Origin: Gnetum montanum
Taxonomy: Eukaryota; Streptophyta; Gnetopsida; Gnetales; Gnetaceae
Assembly (NCBI GenBank): GCA_015680685.1
Contig: MNCI01006063.1
Span: 98,911-162,910 of the forward strand
Length of the DNA: 64,000 nt
Direction: 5' to 3'
Shown here in pieces: positions 22,602-35,199 of the stretch. Every line of letters starts with the position of its first letter. The first letter of the stretch is position 1. The notes below the pieces were generated by a model. It did not search any database, was not told the origin of the DNA, and was given only the letters and a program-made list of their open reading frames with translations. A program made the translations under genes and the position numbers.

Positions 22602-22950
22602 TATAGGGACACCTCTTCTGAGCTTCATTTTCATCCTTATAAGCATCAAATTGCAAGTTTCATGAAGCTTGAAAATATCTTGGAGGTTAGAGAGATGTCT
22701 AGATCAAGAGCTAAGATGTCACAAGAGATTTCACAAGTGGTTGGAAGATATCTTTTTTACAAGGAAGATGTTTCATCTTGACCAGCATATCTCTTAGAAG
22801 ACATCTTAGCCCCAAAAGGAGATGACTCATCCCCATAGGAGATGTCTTCCATAGCAAAGAGACATCTCATCTGAGAGCTCAAGATGGCATAGAGACATCT
22901 TGAAAAGCTTATAAACATCCCTCATAGTTGAGGAAAGTTGCAAGTTAATG
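22602..22950 (+). repeat. E-A 3' LTR, truncated
   Basis: It begins TATAGGGACACC (TG changed to TA) and aligns with the first 350 bp of 10924-11837, including the GACATCT repeats. Similarity ends near 22950, so about 560 bp are missing. Confidence 0.7.
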
Positions 22951-23989
22951 ATCCTACTCTAGATCTCATGTCTCATTGTTGCTAGTGACTAGTCATGATA
23001 CTAAAAACATTGACTTAAGACTCATCAATTTTTACAATGCTAAATTGATCTTTAGTGATAAGTTTTGAAAAGATATTTATTTTTACTAATTTTTTTAATC
23101 AATAATGATAAAAATGTCGATCTTCATTGATCCAAGTGGTTTCCAATGATGTTATTTAGATTTGACTTCATTTCAAGCTTCCGTGCATACTCCAATAGTG
23201 GTACCAAAGCTCCAAGGTTAATATCCTTGGTAAAATGATGTAGGAGTAATTTTATCATTCCAAGGTTAAAAGGTACAAAATAAACCCACAATCATCCTTA
23301 ATTTTAGATTTTCTCATGTAGAAACCCTCATGTCATACATTTTCTTTCAAAGATCCTCATTTTCTCAATTCACACATAAATTCACAAGTTTTCACATCAA
23401 ATCCATATCTTTTCATATTAAGGTCTCAAAAAACCTTAAGATATCTCATCATTTAAGTCATTTAAACTATTCTTAAAGCCTTTAAAAATATTTTAAATCA
23501 TTCATAACTCAAAATCTCTTCAAAATAAGTAAATATATTCCAAAGTACACTATAATATTCAATGGAGATGAAGAATTCACTTATTGAAGAAAGAGTATGA
23601 AGAATTTACTTCAAATTAATGTGTTGGAAAATTTTTTTATCAACTTTATCAAGAGTTTATAAATTTGAATGATTTGAGTACATAACAAAGAAGAAAACTC
23701 CAAAAAGATACAAGAAAATATGCATTGGTAAAGATTATTTTTGAACATTAGTTTCAAATGCAATTGGATCAAGGATCATAGACAAGCCAAAATCAAAAAG
23801 AAACTTAAGATTTACTTTAACAAGAGTATAAATAAGCATTCATTACTAATATTCAAATATAGAAAACTAAGTTATAAAAAATAATGTAAATATCTAATTC
23901 TTAATATATGTAAGAGTATTTAGAAATTATTTACTAAAATGTATGCTTGCATAAGAAATTTAGGTAAATTTATATGCCTATATCGTAAA
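22951..23989. other. AT-rich stretch without a recognised gene
   Basis: No coding frame, LTR end or tandem repeat could be supported. Probably old repeat sequence upstream of the copia fragment. Confidence 0.35.
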
Positions 23990-24420
23990 AGGAAAATTCT
24001 TGATAAGTTTATTTAAATATTTTATAATGACAAAAATTTCAAACCTACAATGATGGATATTGTGAAGAAAAGAAATTTAGATGATATTTCTATTGATAAA
24101 TTGATATCTCAAGTGAGAACATTGGAAGACCTTAGGATGCATGATAATCAAGCTTCTAATGAACAAGTGTATTTTGTAAGAAATAATAGAAGAAGAGGAA
24201 TTTTTAGTACAAGTAGAGGTAGAATCCTATTTTCAAAGATAAAAGGACTCAAGATCAAGATCAAGATCAAAATTTCATATCTAAAAATTCATGAGGAGAA
24301 GGTAATTTTAGAATAGAAAGAGATCAAAGACAAGGAACATTCAACTTTACTTTAAGAAATCAACATGAAACATCATCATCAAGTATTGGATGGCACAAAA
24401 ATTACAAAAGGAGAGACCAC
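23990..24420 (+). pseudogene. Ty1/copia gag fragment
   Basis: An uninterrupted frame at 24050-24316 carries an LDDISIDKLISQVRTLEDLR-type segment, typical of the C-terminal part of copia capsid (UBN2-like), followed by a basic, Arg/Gly-rich region as seen before the copia zinc knuckle. No pol or LTR of this element was found nearby. It is an isolated remnant. Confidence 0.45.
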
Positions 24421-24429
24421 ATTGCAAAT

Positions 24430-27050
24430 AAGTACTAGTGGAAGATAGGTGATGAGATATCCAATGGTAACTTATATGTCAATTATGAGCCCTAGATTTG
24501 GGGAAGTGTCGAAGGCAAAGGTAAGAAATAAAATGTCAAAGGCAAAGGACCAATCCACCAAGAAGGTTCATGATTAGGGTCTATCAATTTCAATGAAACT
24601 TAAATCTATAAGGATGATATCCTTCCCAGGTTCTAGCATCTCTACCTACTAGGACCATTCGGTGATGATAGTTCCCACTTGTTTGACTGGGATGATTATC
24701 ATGAGCTCAATGAAGTTGTTTGCATTCCAAAGAAGCATGTTTATGATAGCAAGATTAAATATATCAACATGGCTGATTTTCCATTATATAGAGGATATAT
24801 CAGTGATAATTTCCAACTCCATGTGAAGGCCTTTGATAATGCTTATTATCTACAAAGGATCATTAGTAATTGGTAGAAGTTGCAGTTGTTCCCTTGCATA
24901 TTCATTGAACAAGAAAAAACCTAGTACAAATCCTTACCACATAAGTCAATTTAAGAATGGGAAGACATGATTAAAATTTTCTACTTCAAATTCCAAACCT
25001 ATACCTACATTTTTAACATCCAAAAGGAGATGGCTAGATGAAGGCAAGGAGCTCATGAATTACTAAACATTTCCATGGAGAGATATTGTAAAACTATCTA
25101 CTTCTATCTAAGCCATGGCTTTAGCCAAAGAGAGTAGCTCATGCATATCATGGAAGGAATAAGGTAGGAGACAAGAGAGTGAGTAGATGTATACTCAATG
25201 GGCTAGGTACACAAAACTTCTATGATCCAAATCAAAGTACTTCCTGATAATATTGCTAGCATGGAAGATGAATAGACAAAACAACAATCTTTAGAGGAGT
25301 ACAACCATGAAATAATTGAAGTATTATGATACCTCCTTCTGCTATTGAGACCTTGGCAAACTTGGCCATTGGATGGAATAGGTTTGAGATGCGATGGATA
25401 AGAAAATAACCACTACTTTCAAGGACATTAAGGGTTGGATGGTTAAAGCAGCAAAAGAAATGATACCATCTAGACATAGGAAAAAGTATGGAGTTAAAGG
25501 TAAGGAAAAGCTTTGTTCCTCTAGGGGTATAAAATGAGATTTAGATCAGGCTTCCTTATCCTCCAATGATAAGGATCCTCGCAAGTATTGCACACATCCT
25601 TATGACTTGCAATGTTTCCTAATCATGATCCACATGATTTCTGAAATGAGACAAGCTAGGATGCCCTTGAATATCAAGTTCATTAGGAGAAAAATCAGGA
25701 CTTTCTTCTATGACCCATCATACTATCATGGACATCTATACTAGCAATGGCCAACTTTGAATCCTTAGGATGCTACTCCATGAAATTTCCAAATGCAATA
25801 AGCAATGTCATTACCTTCAAATCCTTATTTTAGTAATCCTTCCTTGCAACCTTCTCATCATCAAGAATGGCTTCTATTACCTAATCCCATGCATTATGGG
25901 AACCCCAATCAATGACAAAAAAGGCAAACCAAATCTTGAGATATTGCCTACTATGTTGATCTTGGTTTCACATATGCTATAGAGAAATATTACCACACTA
26001 TTATCAAATTAATTGCAAAGAAAATTTTGAGATCCTGTGGTAGGAGTTTTTTTGTAAATGCAAACATGAACACCATTGGACCAAGTTTACTTCATCCTCT
26101 TCCTCATATGAAGAGGTTAATCTTTCTAGCAAAATGAGAGTATGAATTCAAGAGTTTCTTATATCATTCCTTGAGCACTATCAAAGTAGTCCATTGACTT
26201 CATGAAAGGGTTCTTTAAAAATCTCTAGTTATTTGGATTTGATGACACCTAATAGTAGTGGTGTTATATTAATTAAAATTTCTAAGAAAACCACATAGGC
26301 AGTAAAAGAAGACCATCTAACTAAAAAGAATATTGATCTTGGTAGTCCCATGGTGCATATCCAAATTAATGAAAAAGGTCATTACCTAGCTCTATGTGAC
26401 TATGATTTAGGAGTCAATATTATTTCATTGTAATGGTATCTTGATTGGATGCTTCCATCCTTCAAGGGCACTAACATTAGGTTGGAGTTGAATGACCAAT
26501 CCTACACATACCTTGTGAGACAGGTGAATAACATTATGACTACTTTGGAAGGATAGTCCTATCCTATTGATTTCTTGGTGATTAAACTAGAAAATAAAGT
26601 AGAATATAGCTTCCTTCTCATCATGGAAAGAGTCTAGCTAAGTACCATTGATGCTAGTTGGTTTTCCAAGGCCTCCACCTTGAAATTGATAGGAAAGATG
26701 CAACTAGGAAGACACATTACAAGTGGATCTTATGTGATCCTTTCTAGTCTTGTGGCAAGCATGATTGCATTTGTTGTATCACAGAGTATCTATATCCCAT
26801 CAGACACATAAATTTCCTTGAAGAACATTTGGTCCATGAAGTCACACATCAAGACTTTGAGAGACCAATCCATACTTTTGTCTTATCTACTGTTGAATCA
26901 TCTAATTTAAAAATGAAGAATACAGTGAAGGTAGTTTTTGGGGTTCAATATGATCTTGAATTATGGGGTACTCTTGATTTGTCCTAGGATTATTCATTGA
27001 TCCCATTGATGCACTACCATGAGTTTAACATGTCAAAGATACAAGATTAA
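24430..27050 (+). pseudogene. Gypsy gag-protease fragment, + copy of the E-C family
   Basis: Gag is recognisable from about 24679 (uninterrupted to 24876) through a capsid segment with a W-x-x-GAHE-like motif and an HGFS motif near 25110. A protease domain lies near 26330-26600. Its active site, expected D-S-G, reads D-Y-D at 26398-26406, so it would be dead. The same order is found on the - strand in E-C (34.5-37 kb), so the two are inverted homologues. It ends near 27050, before RT. Confidence 0.6.
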
Positions 27051-27341
27051 TAAATAGTTCAAAGAATATAATAAATGGCATGATATACATAAGAGCTAGA
27101 AATTGAATGAAATAGTAGTGTATTTTACCTAAGTTTTAGTATTTTTAGCAAGTTAACATGATTACATCATCTTCAAGTTATCACCACATCATCAAGTCAA
27201 ACTACCACATCAAATAGTCAACATGATGATGTCAGCACCACATACTCACTAGCACATTATTAAGTGGATTCTACCTACCACCTCATCTATTATCATATCA
27301 TCATTATAGGTCCTACCTACCATGTTAGCATGCAACACTAC

Positions 27342-28631
27342 CAATAGGGATCCCACCAATTTTGGACCAAGAGGATATATCATAAAAATTGTAATGTGAT
27401 TTGTTCATGAGCTTTGAAGATGATGTTGAGTGGATTGCCAAGAATACTTGTGTATGTTGTGGCATTCAAGAAAGTATAAAAGTGATAATAATAAATATAT
27501 ACAATGAAACCCTTGTTGCCAAGGTAGAGGAGAAAATATTTATAATTTTGAATTTTTTAATTTTTATGAATTTTATATTTATAAGAAACAACAATAAAAA
27601 TGCACATGCATCACAATCCCACTTAGGGATAGGGGCAATGCTCATACATACACATACACATGTGTCATAATTCCTTAAGGAATATGTACAACACCACACA
27701 TCGAATGCAAATAAAATGGTTCTTAGTCACAATCATAATGGCCCAACACCATGTCATATAGTTGTGACCTCCTTGGGTAAGGTTGAGCTATTGCAGTTTA
27801 TGAAAATGAAGAAATAAATATTTTTATGATTTTAATGTTTTATAATGTTTTTGCTATTTTAATGTTTAAGGAATTAATGTTGCTAAACTAAGGAAAATCA
27901 TTAGCTTTATTCACTGTGCAAACATTGAACTCTACATCGACCAAATAGTTCTAGGCTACGTAGGAAAATAACACTCTGATAGACTCTAGCTACACTTGTA
28001 AATCAAAACACAAATAAACAAGAAAGAAAATTAACTTACCTAAGGGAGGAAGAGCTCTTCACATAAAACAAGATTCCACAAGCCCAAGGAATGACCAAGT
28101 AAAAAAATCCTTGTATGTGTGAATTTTATACCTTTTACATGGTAATGAAGAGGATTTGTCAATGCCTAGATGCCAACAAAGGCTCATCGATGCCATACTA
28201 GTTACCCAGAGTCACATTGTAGGTAAGGAAGGTTAGGTAGGGCCATGCAAGGGGTGCGTTGGCACCCCTATGCTAATGCAAAGGATGCACTAGTGTAGGG
28301 TACTAAGCACACCCTCCTCCCCACCCCCACACCCCCCACCTTCCCTTGCCTTCCATCTACCACAACTAGCCACCTTCCCTATCGAAACAAGCTAGAACCA
28401 AAAGGAACATGCTAGAATGGTCCTGGGACATTTAAATGAAGCTAGATTCATCTTAAAGGACCTAGAATGTAGGCATGAAATCTCAAAATGTGACACAAGA
28501 GGCAATGATGCATTGTCAAGGACTAGCAACCTCAACTGAACATGCTAGACTACAAACATTGGGTGCATAAAATACTTTCCTAGATCCAAGACTTACAATC
28601 AACATATAAATTAACACTGGATGTCTCATCA
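27342..28631 (-). repeat. E-C 3' LTR (1290 bp)
   Basis: It aligns along its length with 37269-38532 in the same orientation. The right border is CTCATCA; the left border AATAGGGATC is less certain. Confidence 0.75.
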
Positions 28632-30711
28632 TTTCACTGCAACTAGATAAAGCTAGTCCCATAGCTTTAATATTCAAGACACAATCACTAGAATTAGACA
28701 TATGATAAGGCTAACATGGAGGAACACAATTGTACAAATACTTTAACATAAGACTCATAAAAAATTTCCACTTTGAGAAGAGAGAGGCCAGGGTGTGATG
28801 ACTAGCAAGAAGAGTTCCCTAGCATACCTATGGAACTAGAAATGTATCTAGTGTGATGGATGGTCTATGGCATAACATCTTCGGTTTATGTTCAAGTGTT
28901 GATTATTGTGCATGTCCCATTTGTGGTTCTAGGACATGACCACTTCACCTCTAAATCTACCTTTCACAAGAGGCTCCTAGGTCTTAGATCGAGTGAGTGT
29001 TCTCCAAGTTGTACTAATGGTGTTGTCTCCATGAGCTCAAGGGTGCACCTGCGAAGGCATCCTAGGCTACAATGATGCTAAAAATCATGCGAAATCCTTA
29101 ATTTTTATACCACCATTAAAAAATTATGCATGAAAACAATCATAAGTGCAATCCCCAAGGACAACATGAATGACAACTTCACTACCCAACACCAACTATA
29201 TGCATGGGTATGACAATAAGATAAGACTAAAAACTCTAACGCCTGAAAAATTCAATTTTTGGAAAACCAAAAATTCTAGGTGAAATAGCCTAACCTTGGA
29301 TCCTAAGGACCTCCAAGAAATATGTTCTAAGGCATCCTAGATGATCTTGTTGATCACCCAAGAACTTTAAAAAAGTGTAAATAGTAAAAATGAATTAAAT
29401 GAAAAATGTAGATCTAATTTAAGAGAAAGCACAAAATTTTAATTACAAATAAATGAACTACTAATTTTTATTAAAATAATAAAAATTTTGCAAGAGTAGA
29501 GTTCCAAGATGTACAAGTGTGTGCCTAGATGCACAAGGAGTTGCCTGAATGGTGCATGGAGTCTAGTGAAACTAGTAGGTTGTGTTTTGCAGTTGGTTGC
29601 ATGATCCAAGTGCTTCCAAGCTTCAACATCCAAAAACTCCTTGCCAGTTCTTCAAGGTGGATCTAATACATTGATTGTAAAAATGGTGGAAAAATTCTTG
29701 ACGTTTTTGCTACTAGGCAATGCACTGAGTCTTCAATGCTCAGCCAATTGCCAATTTTCCAAAAAGTCCTTTCAAAGTGTTGGAATTTGGTTTAAATAGG
29801 TTGTTGGTGTTCAATTTGTTGGTGCAAATTTTATTTCATGATTGTTAATAGATTAATGCTATTTGCAAGTCCTGCAAGCCATAATTCCAACATAATTAAC
29901 AATTTATGGTAAGTGTTGGCACCCAAGGACCATCAAGACCACACTAGATACTAAGAATCGTAAACAGACTTTTGTGCCTATGTTGGCTTCACCTCAACTA
30001 CACTAGCCTTAGAGAGCTATGCTGACATTGTTGGAATTTGCTAGGAAATGTGGTGACTACACTAGCCATGGAAAAACTACTAAGAATCATAGTGACTATG
30101 CTATCCATGGTTGGGAAAGTGAAAACCCCAACCATTCAAACATTAGCTTCATGAAAAAAAATGAAAACCTAACAACTCCTATGCTAGCCTTGTGGAACAC
30201 TATTAGTAATTATGATAACTACACTAGCCATTTCTAGGAAAATGAAAATCCAACACCACCAATGCTAGGCATAGGTGGTTCTAGTGTAGTTGAGGCTATA
30301 CCCCCACAAAAACCCATGAAAATGCCAATTCTAGTAGTCCAAAGAGAATTTTTAACTTTCCCAAGCCAAAATATAGACATGGTATGACCTCTTTCACTTG
30401 GGGAATGAGGCTATGACAACTTATGAGGCATGTTCTCAGCCCCAAAAGTTAAAGTATGTGATATTGCATCCCATGGATTACAATCTTCACATTTTACTAT
30501 AAAATTCTAGCCTCCAATTTAATGGTGAGGTTTACAAGTTGCAATATGAGATTTCTTGGTGGTGTCTCATTGGCCCTCTTTGCTGATTTTTTAAGGATTA
30601 ACCCAAGAGACATTGAAAAAGAATGCAAAATACAACCACAGGTCCATCACCAACATTTCCTCTCCGCGTTGATTCAATAGTGTCAAACCATACCAAAGAG
30701 TACTTGTGATG

Positions 30712-30814
30712 NNNNNNNNNNNNNNNNNNNNNNNNNNNNNNNNNNNNNNNNNNNNNNNNNNNNNNNNNNNNNNNNNNNNNNNNNNNNNNNNNNNNNNNNN
30801 NNNNNNNNNNNNNN
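30712..30814. other. Assembly gap (103 N)
   Basis: Run of N directly next to a TC microsatellite, probably unresolved because of it. Confidence 0.99.

Positions 30815-30873
<59 letters not shown>
30815..30873. repeat. (TC)n microsatellite
   Basis: Uninterrupted TC dinucleotides for 59 bp, bounded on the left by the gap, so the true length is unknown. Confidence 0.97.
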
Positions 30874-30876
<3 letters not shown>

Positions 30877-32449
30877 TGAGGTAAAACTTGCATTGGGTTT
30901 CATTACCAAAGGCTGGTTTTGATTTGATTTTTTCGTTGAATGAGATGTGTTACATCCAATAGACTTAATGGTGGAGCATGACAAAGGGGATGTCACATGG
31001 ACATAAGGCATGAGTATCAAACATTGGCCATCATTGTCATTCAAGGTATGGAAGATTATAATTAGGCTATGAGATAATGGCTCAAGCATAGTAATGGAAA
31101 TGATATGAAACAAGCATTCTTGACACAACAAGACAAGCTAACCAAATCTTACGCATCAAGGTCACATGATAACTTGTTGCCGCAATGAGATTATCATGGA
31201 CTATTACATTGGAATTCAATTGATCTAGGTAATGGATTGAACATGAAAAAGGCTTCCATAGGTATCAATTTAATCACTTGCTTGGCTTGGTTGAGCAATT
31301 ACATGATCAACCTGAGATGGAAAAAGTACCAACTTGTGTGGGTCAATTATTATAAGATTACATTATTCTTCCCATCATCTCTTCCTCTTTTATTTTTTCT
31401 TTTTTTCACATTTTTGTCCATTTATCTATTTTATTTTCTTTTTATCTTTCTGTTTTTCTGTTTTCAACTTTTCTTTTTATCTTTTTCTTTTTAGGATTTT
31501 TTGATGTTATGTGAAGATTATGAAAATAATTCGAGTATTGGATCACTACTTAGAATCTTTGAAATGCATGATAGGAAAATTCATCCTCATCACATGGGAT
31601 GCATAGGTTTGTAAGATTGCAAACATCTTTTGACCAAGGTAGCCAAGTAAGGTAGCATATGCACCTTGTTCCAGTCACACTGATTAGACCCATTCTGTGC
31701 TCACAAGGATCCTCGATGACACACCCTTTCCTTCTAATAACCAAGCACTCTTCCAGAAAATCTAAATCTCACATCCTAAGATGTGAACCCTGCACCTATT
31801 CATGGTTCCAATAGCATCAACTTTACCAACTTGTAGTGTGAGTCCAAGCTCCTCATTGAATCTAAGCCTAGTTCACTGGTAATAGATAGAAGAAAATGGA
31901 TGGATGAATTTTTGTTATGTGAACATTCCATGTTGGATCCATTTGATGCTCTCGCATCATCATCACATCTATACCTTACCCATCCCTCATTAACTTATTA
32001 GGTGAGCATTCATATAGCATATTGGTTTGCCCATTCATACAAACATGCTTAAGAGAAGAAAAAAATCATGAATGATTGATTGTTAAGATAAAAAATATAA
32101 AGAGTACTAAATAAAAACACAAACTTTATTAGAACACACAAGTACAATAGCAAAATGGAATAAAAATTTAACATGGCATAGAACATTCTCCCCCACAACT
32201 AATCCATGTCTATCACCTGATAGACCTCTAAGTATAAAACACAAGATTGAGCATTAGGTACTCTCAAAGGGGAAAGATATTCTCTATAATGCTTCAAGTA
32301 TTGCCCATCGGTCAAAAAGATTTATCTAGCTCATTAAGATGGTAAATGTGGACTATGCCAAATTGGTGACTGGTGCAAACAATGTATGGTCCTTCTCATT
32401 AACATTGAAATTTATTCAAATGGACCAAATGAAGTATATTAAAATAGAG

Positions 32450-33300
32450 GATCTTATTTCTAGGTTTGAAATCAAACTATCTAGCACAAACATCATGGCT
32501 AGCCTTATTGTATGAATGTTCCAATTCACTATGCATCAAGGTGATTTTACGATTTTCAATGATAAGGTTGAGGTTAATAAACCTCTCTGTTTTATCAAAA
32601 TCTAAGGTCATATCAAAATCCACAACACTGCCCAAGGTTTTCTTCTCAAGATCAATGGAAAATTGTAGAACCTATCCATATACCAACTTAAATAGAGTGT
32701 ATTCCACAAGATTTTTCCATGTTATTCGATAGGCCCATAAGGCATCATTAAGCTTGTTGGCCCAATCTCTTCTATACCTACTAACCATTTTCTTGAGTAT
32801 TTTAACAATTTCATAGTTAGTGACTTCTACTTAGTCATTTATCTATGGGTGATATGGGAAAGTTAATTTATGATTAACTCCACAAGATTCCAATAAATTC
32901 TTAAAAAGCTTACAAGTAAGCTGTGTACCATTATTGGATATCAAGATTCATGGGATTCTAAACCTATGAATTTATAGTTCTGGAGAAAGTTTGCTATAGT
33001 GGTAAATGAGCAATTCTTAACAGTACTAGCTTATACTCACTTTGTAAAATAATCAACACATACAACAATGTATGTATTTTCATTAGAGGTAGGAGAGATG
33101 GGACTAATCAAGTCAATGCCCCATATGTCGAAAGGCTCTAGTTGTTGGATCCGCTGTTGTGGTCTATCCATGCATGATGACATATCTTCCTCATGCTAGC
33201 ACTTGTCATAACAATACATGAAGTGTTAAGCATCATGTAACATGATGGGCCAAAATAACCCATGAGTAGTAACTTTGACATGGTTCTCTTTCTAGCATAG
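32450..33300 (-). pseudogene. E-C integrase
   Basis: On the - strand the core domain is recognisable by EPFDIWGIDLI near 33115-33145, with the first catalytic Asp kept, then VCVDYFTK. The distal parts are heavily decayed. The domain follows RNase H as expected for gypsy. Stops are frequent. Confidence 0.6.
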
Positions 33301-33539
33301 TACCCAACACAGACACCATGCTACACGTCAGCTAAGACATCACCTTAGCATTCATCAGGAACACACCACCATACCAAGCCATTAGAGCATTGCTTGTAGA
33401 GTTGCTCTTTGATTACCAAGTAAGGCCTTACTTGGTGCTAGAATCACTGGATTTTACATTTGTCCCATTTAGGAGAAAGCTTGTAGGCCACAAAGTAATT
33501 AAGAATGTCTACATACCATGGGCATTGATGTTTTCTTTT

Positions 33540-33830
33540 TTATTTAAAAATAATCATACATATATGATCATCTAAAAATTTATCAAGAAGTACACATTCT
33601 CCCTTGTTTCCAAATTGTAACCATGATAGATGATCTACCACCATGTTCTTGGCTCCCTTGCAACCAATCATATGCAAATCAAACTCTTGCAAGAGAACCA
33701 ACCATCGTATCACATGAGGACTAGCATCTAATTTATTTATGAGAAAGTAGATGGTGCTATGTGAAACACCACCTAGAAAATGCATGTTGTAACTTTTAAC
33801 CTTCACCATCCAACTTGAGGTAAGATTATA
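33540..33830 (-). pseudogene. E-C RNase H
   Basis: An 89-codon frame (33809-33540) contains HSTI and INKLDASP-type segments and a VVDHLSWLQ-like end, which corresponds to the terminal A/VDxLSR motif of gypsy RNase H. Confidence 0.6.
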
Positions 33831-33879
33831 TTGTAAATGTAAGGTTGGTAGCCCATGAGCTACAATCTTGCATACTCTT

Positions 33880-34150
33880 CATTCATTTCCCTTCTTGGAT
33901 GTGACTACAACTAGACTAACGCACTCACTATTAGAGATAGGAGTAATGAAACCATCACATACAAGATAGACAATTTCACCTTTTACCACATCCTGCATAT
34001 TTGAATTGAGTCTACATTATAGTATTTGTTGAGGTCTAACACTTGGATCTGTATATATGTATTGAGAAATCAAAGGATCAATTCCCATGAGTTTATCATG
34101 GAACTAGGCATAGGCTCTTTACCACTTCACAACTATCTTTTTTAGTTCAG
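33880..34150 (-). pseudogene. E-C reverse transcriptase, entry part only
   Basis: Sequence near 34080-33880 matches the RT entry segment (MQDVVKGEI, then P-I-S-N-S-E, then a KKGNE end). The next readable sequence, at 33830, is already RNase H. The palm domain with the catalytic Y/F-x-D-D is therefore absent, an internal deletion of several hundred bases. Confidence 0.5.
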
Positions 34151-34499
34151 CTTTTGGATGATAGAATTAATAATGGTAGGATGACCATTTGTAAGGAGAA
34201 AATAATTCAAGCCTTTTGTAAGTGGCTTGAGTTTAGGTGGTGGTGAGGAAATATCCTGGGAAAAAACAAGAGTACCCTAGAATTCAGGATTGTATCACAA
34301 TACCACATCTACCTTCATTGTGTTCTCCCTTTCTGAATCAGATGATTCACCATCAAATAAGGCAAGAGCATCAATTGGTCTCTCAAAGGCCTAATGTGTA
34401 GCTTCGTGAACTAGACATTCTTCAAGGCAATTTATGTCTCTAATGGCACAAAGATGCTTTGTGATACAGTAGTTGCAACCATGCTTACCACAAGACTAG

Positions 34500-34960
34500 G
34501 AAGAATTACATGAGATCCACTTGTAGTATGTCTTCCTAGTTGCATATCTCCTACTAATTTCAAGGTGAAGACCTTGGAAAACTAACCTGGCACCAATGGT
34601 ACTCAGTTAGGTTGTTCCCATGATAACATGGAAAGCTATCTCCCATCCTATTTTTTGGTTTGATCACTAGGAATATAGTGGGATATGACCATCCTACCAA
34701 AGTAGGCATAACATCGTTTGGTTGTCCCACTAGGTATGTATAAGATTCATCTACCAACTCTAAGCTAATGTTACTACTCTTGAGGGAGGAAAGCTAGCAA
34801 TCAAGGTACTATTGCATGAAATAAGATTGACTCCCAAACCAGAGTCACATAAAGCTAGGTAGTGACCTTTCTCACCAATTAGGATTTCCACCATAGGATT
34901 GCTAGGATCGATCTTCTTTTAGGGCATGTGACCTTCTTTTACTACCCAAGTTGCCTCCTT
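34500..34960 (-). pseudogene. E-C protease
   Basis: An aspartic protease domain whose active site LCDSGLGVNLIS is intact (D-S-G at 34838-34846). A 65-codon frame at 34757-34560 follows it. The homologous + copy at 26.4 kb has D-Y-D at the same place. Confidence 0.65.
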
Positions 34961-35199
34961 AGATATTGTGATTATTACAACATCACTAGTATCAAGTGTC
35001 ATTACATTTAAACAAACAAATAAATTAGAAGAACTCTTCCATGAAGTGGATGGATTACTTTAACAATGCTCAAGGAATGGTATTAGGACCTTTTGGTTTT
35101 TTACTCCTATTCTGCTTAAAGGATTATACTCTCCACATGAGGAAGAGAATGGCATGGGCCTAGCCTCATGGAATTCATGTCTGTGTTTGCAAAAAAATA

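Larger units (their letters stand above)
10924..22950 (+). mobile_element. E-A: chromovirus-like Ty3/gypsy element, interrupted
   Basis: The order on the + strand is 5' LTR, tRNA-Met type primer site, gag with a CCHC knuckle, protease, RT start, then the nested element E-B, then the rest of RT, RNase H, integrase, polypurine tract and a truncated 3' LTR. The order PR-RT-RH-INT is that of Ty3/gypsy. The primer site and the style of the integrase (VVVDRFSKM-type motif) point to the chromovirus group. Frequent stops in all domains make it inactive. Confidence 0.8.
28632..32190 (-). other. E-C 3' interior, no clear gene
   Basis: No convincing ORF. It holds a gap and a TC microsatellite (30712-30873), a pyrimidine-rich tract at about 31367-31497, degenerate repeats around 30000-30250 and a 15-bp inverted repeat (29992-30006 with 30281-30295). 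A GTGGGGGAGAA tract (- strand, near 32195) directly before TGTTCTATGCC resembles a polypurine tract and LTR start, but no partner LTR was found. Confidence 0.4.

Noticed and set aside
30591-31131. Proteins of 100 and 177 residues with Arg-Glu repeats
   Set aside because: They are translations of the TC microsatellite and the N gap.
32190-32205. Polypurine tract and LTR start of a further element
   Set aside because: The tract and TGTTCTATGCC look right, but no second LTR of that sequence occurs in the window, while E-C already has a supported LTR pair.
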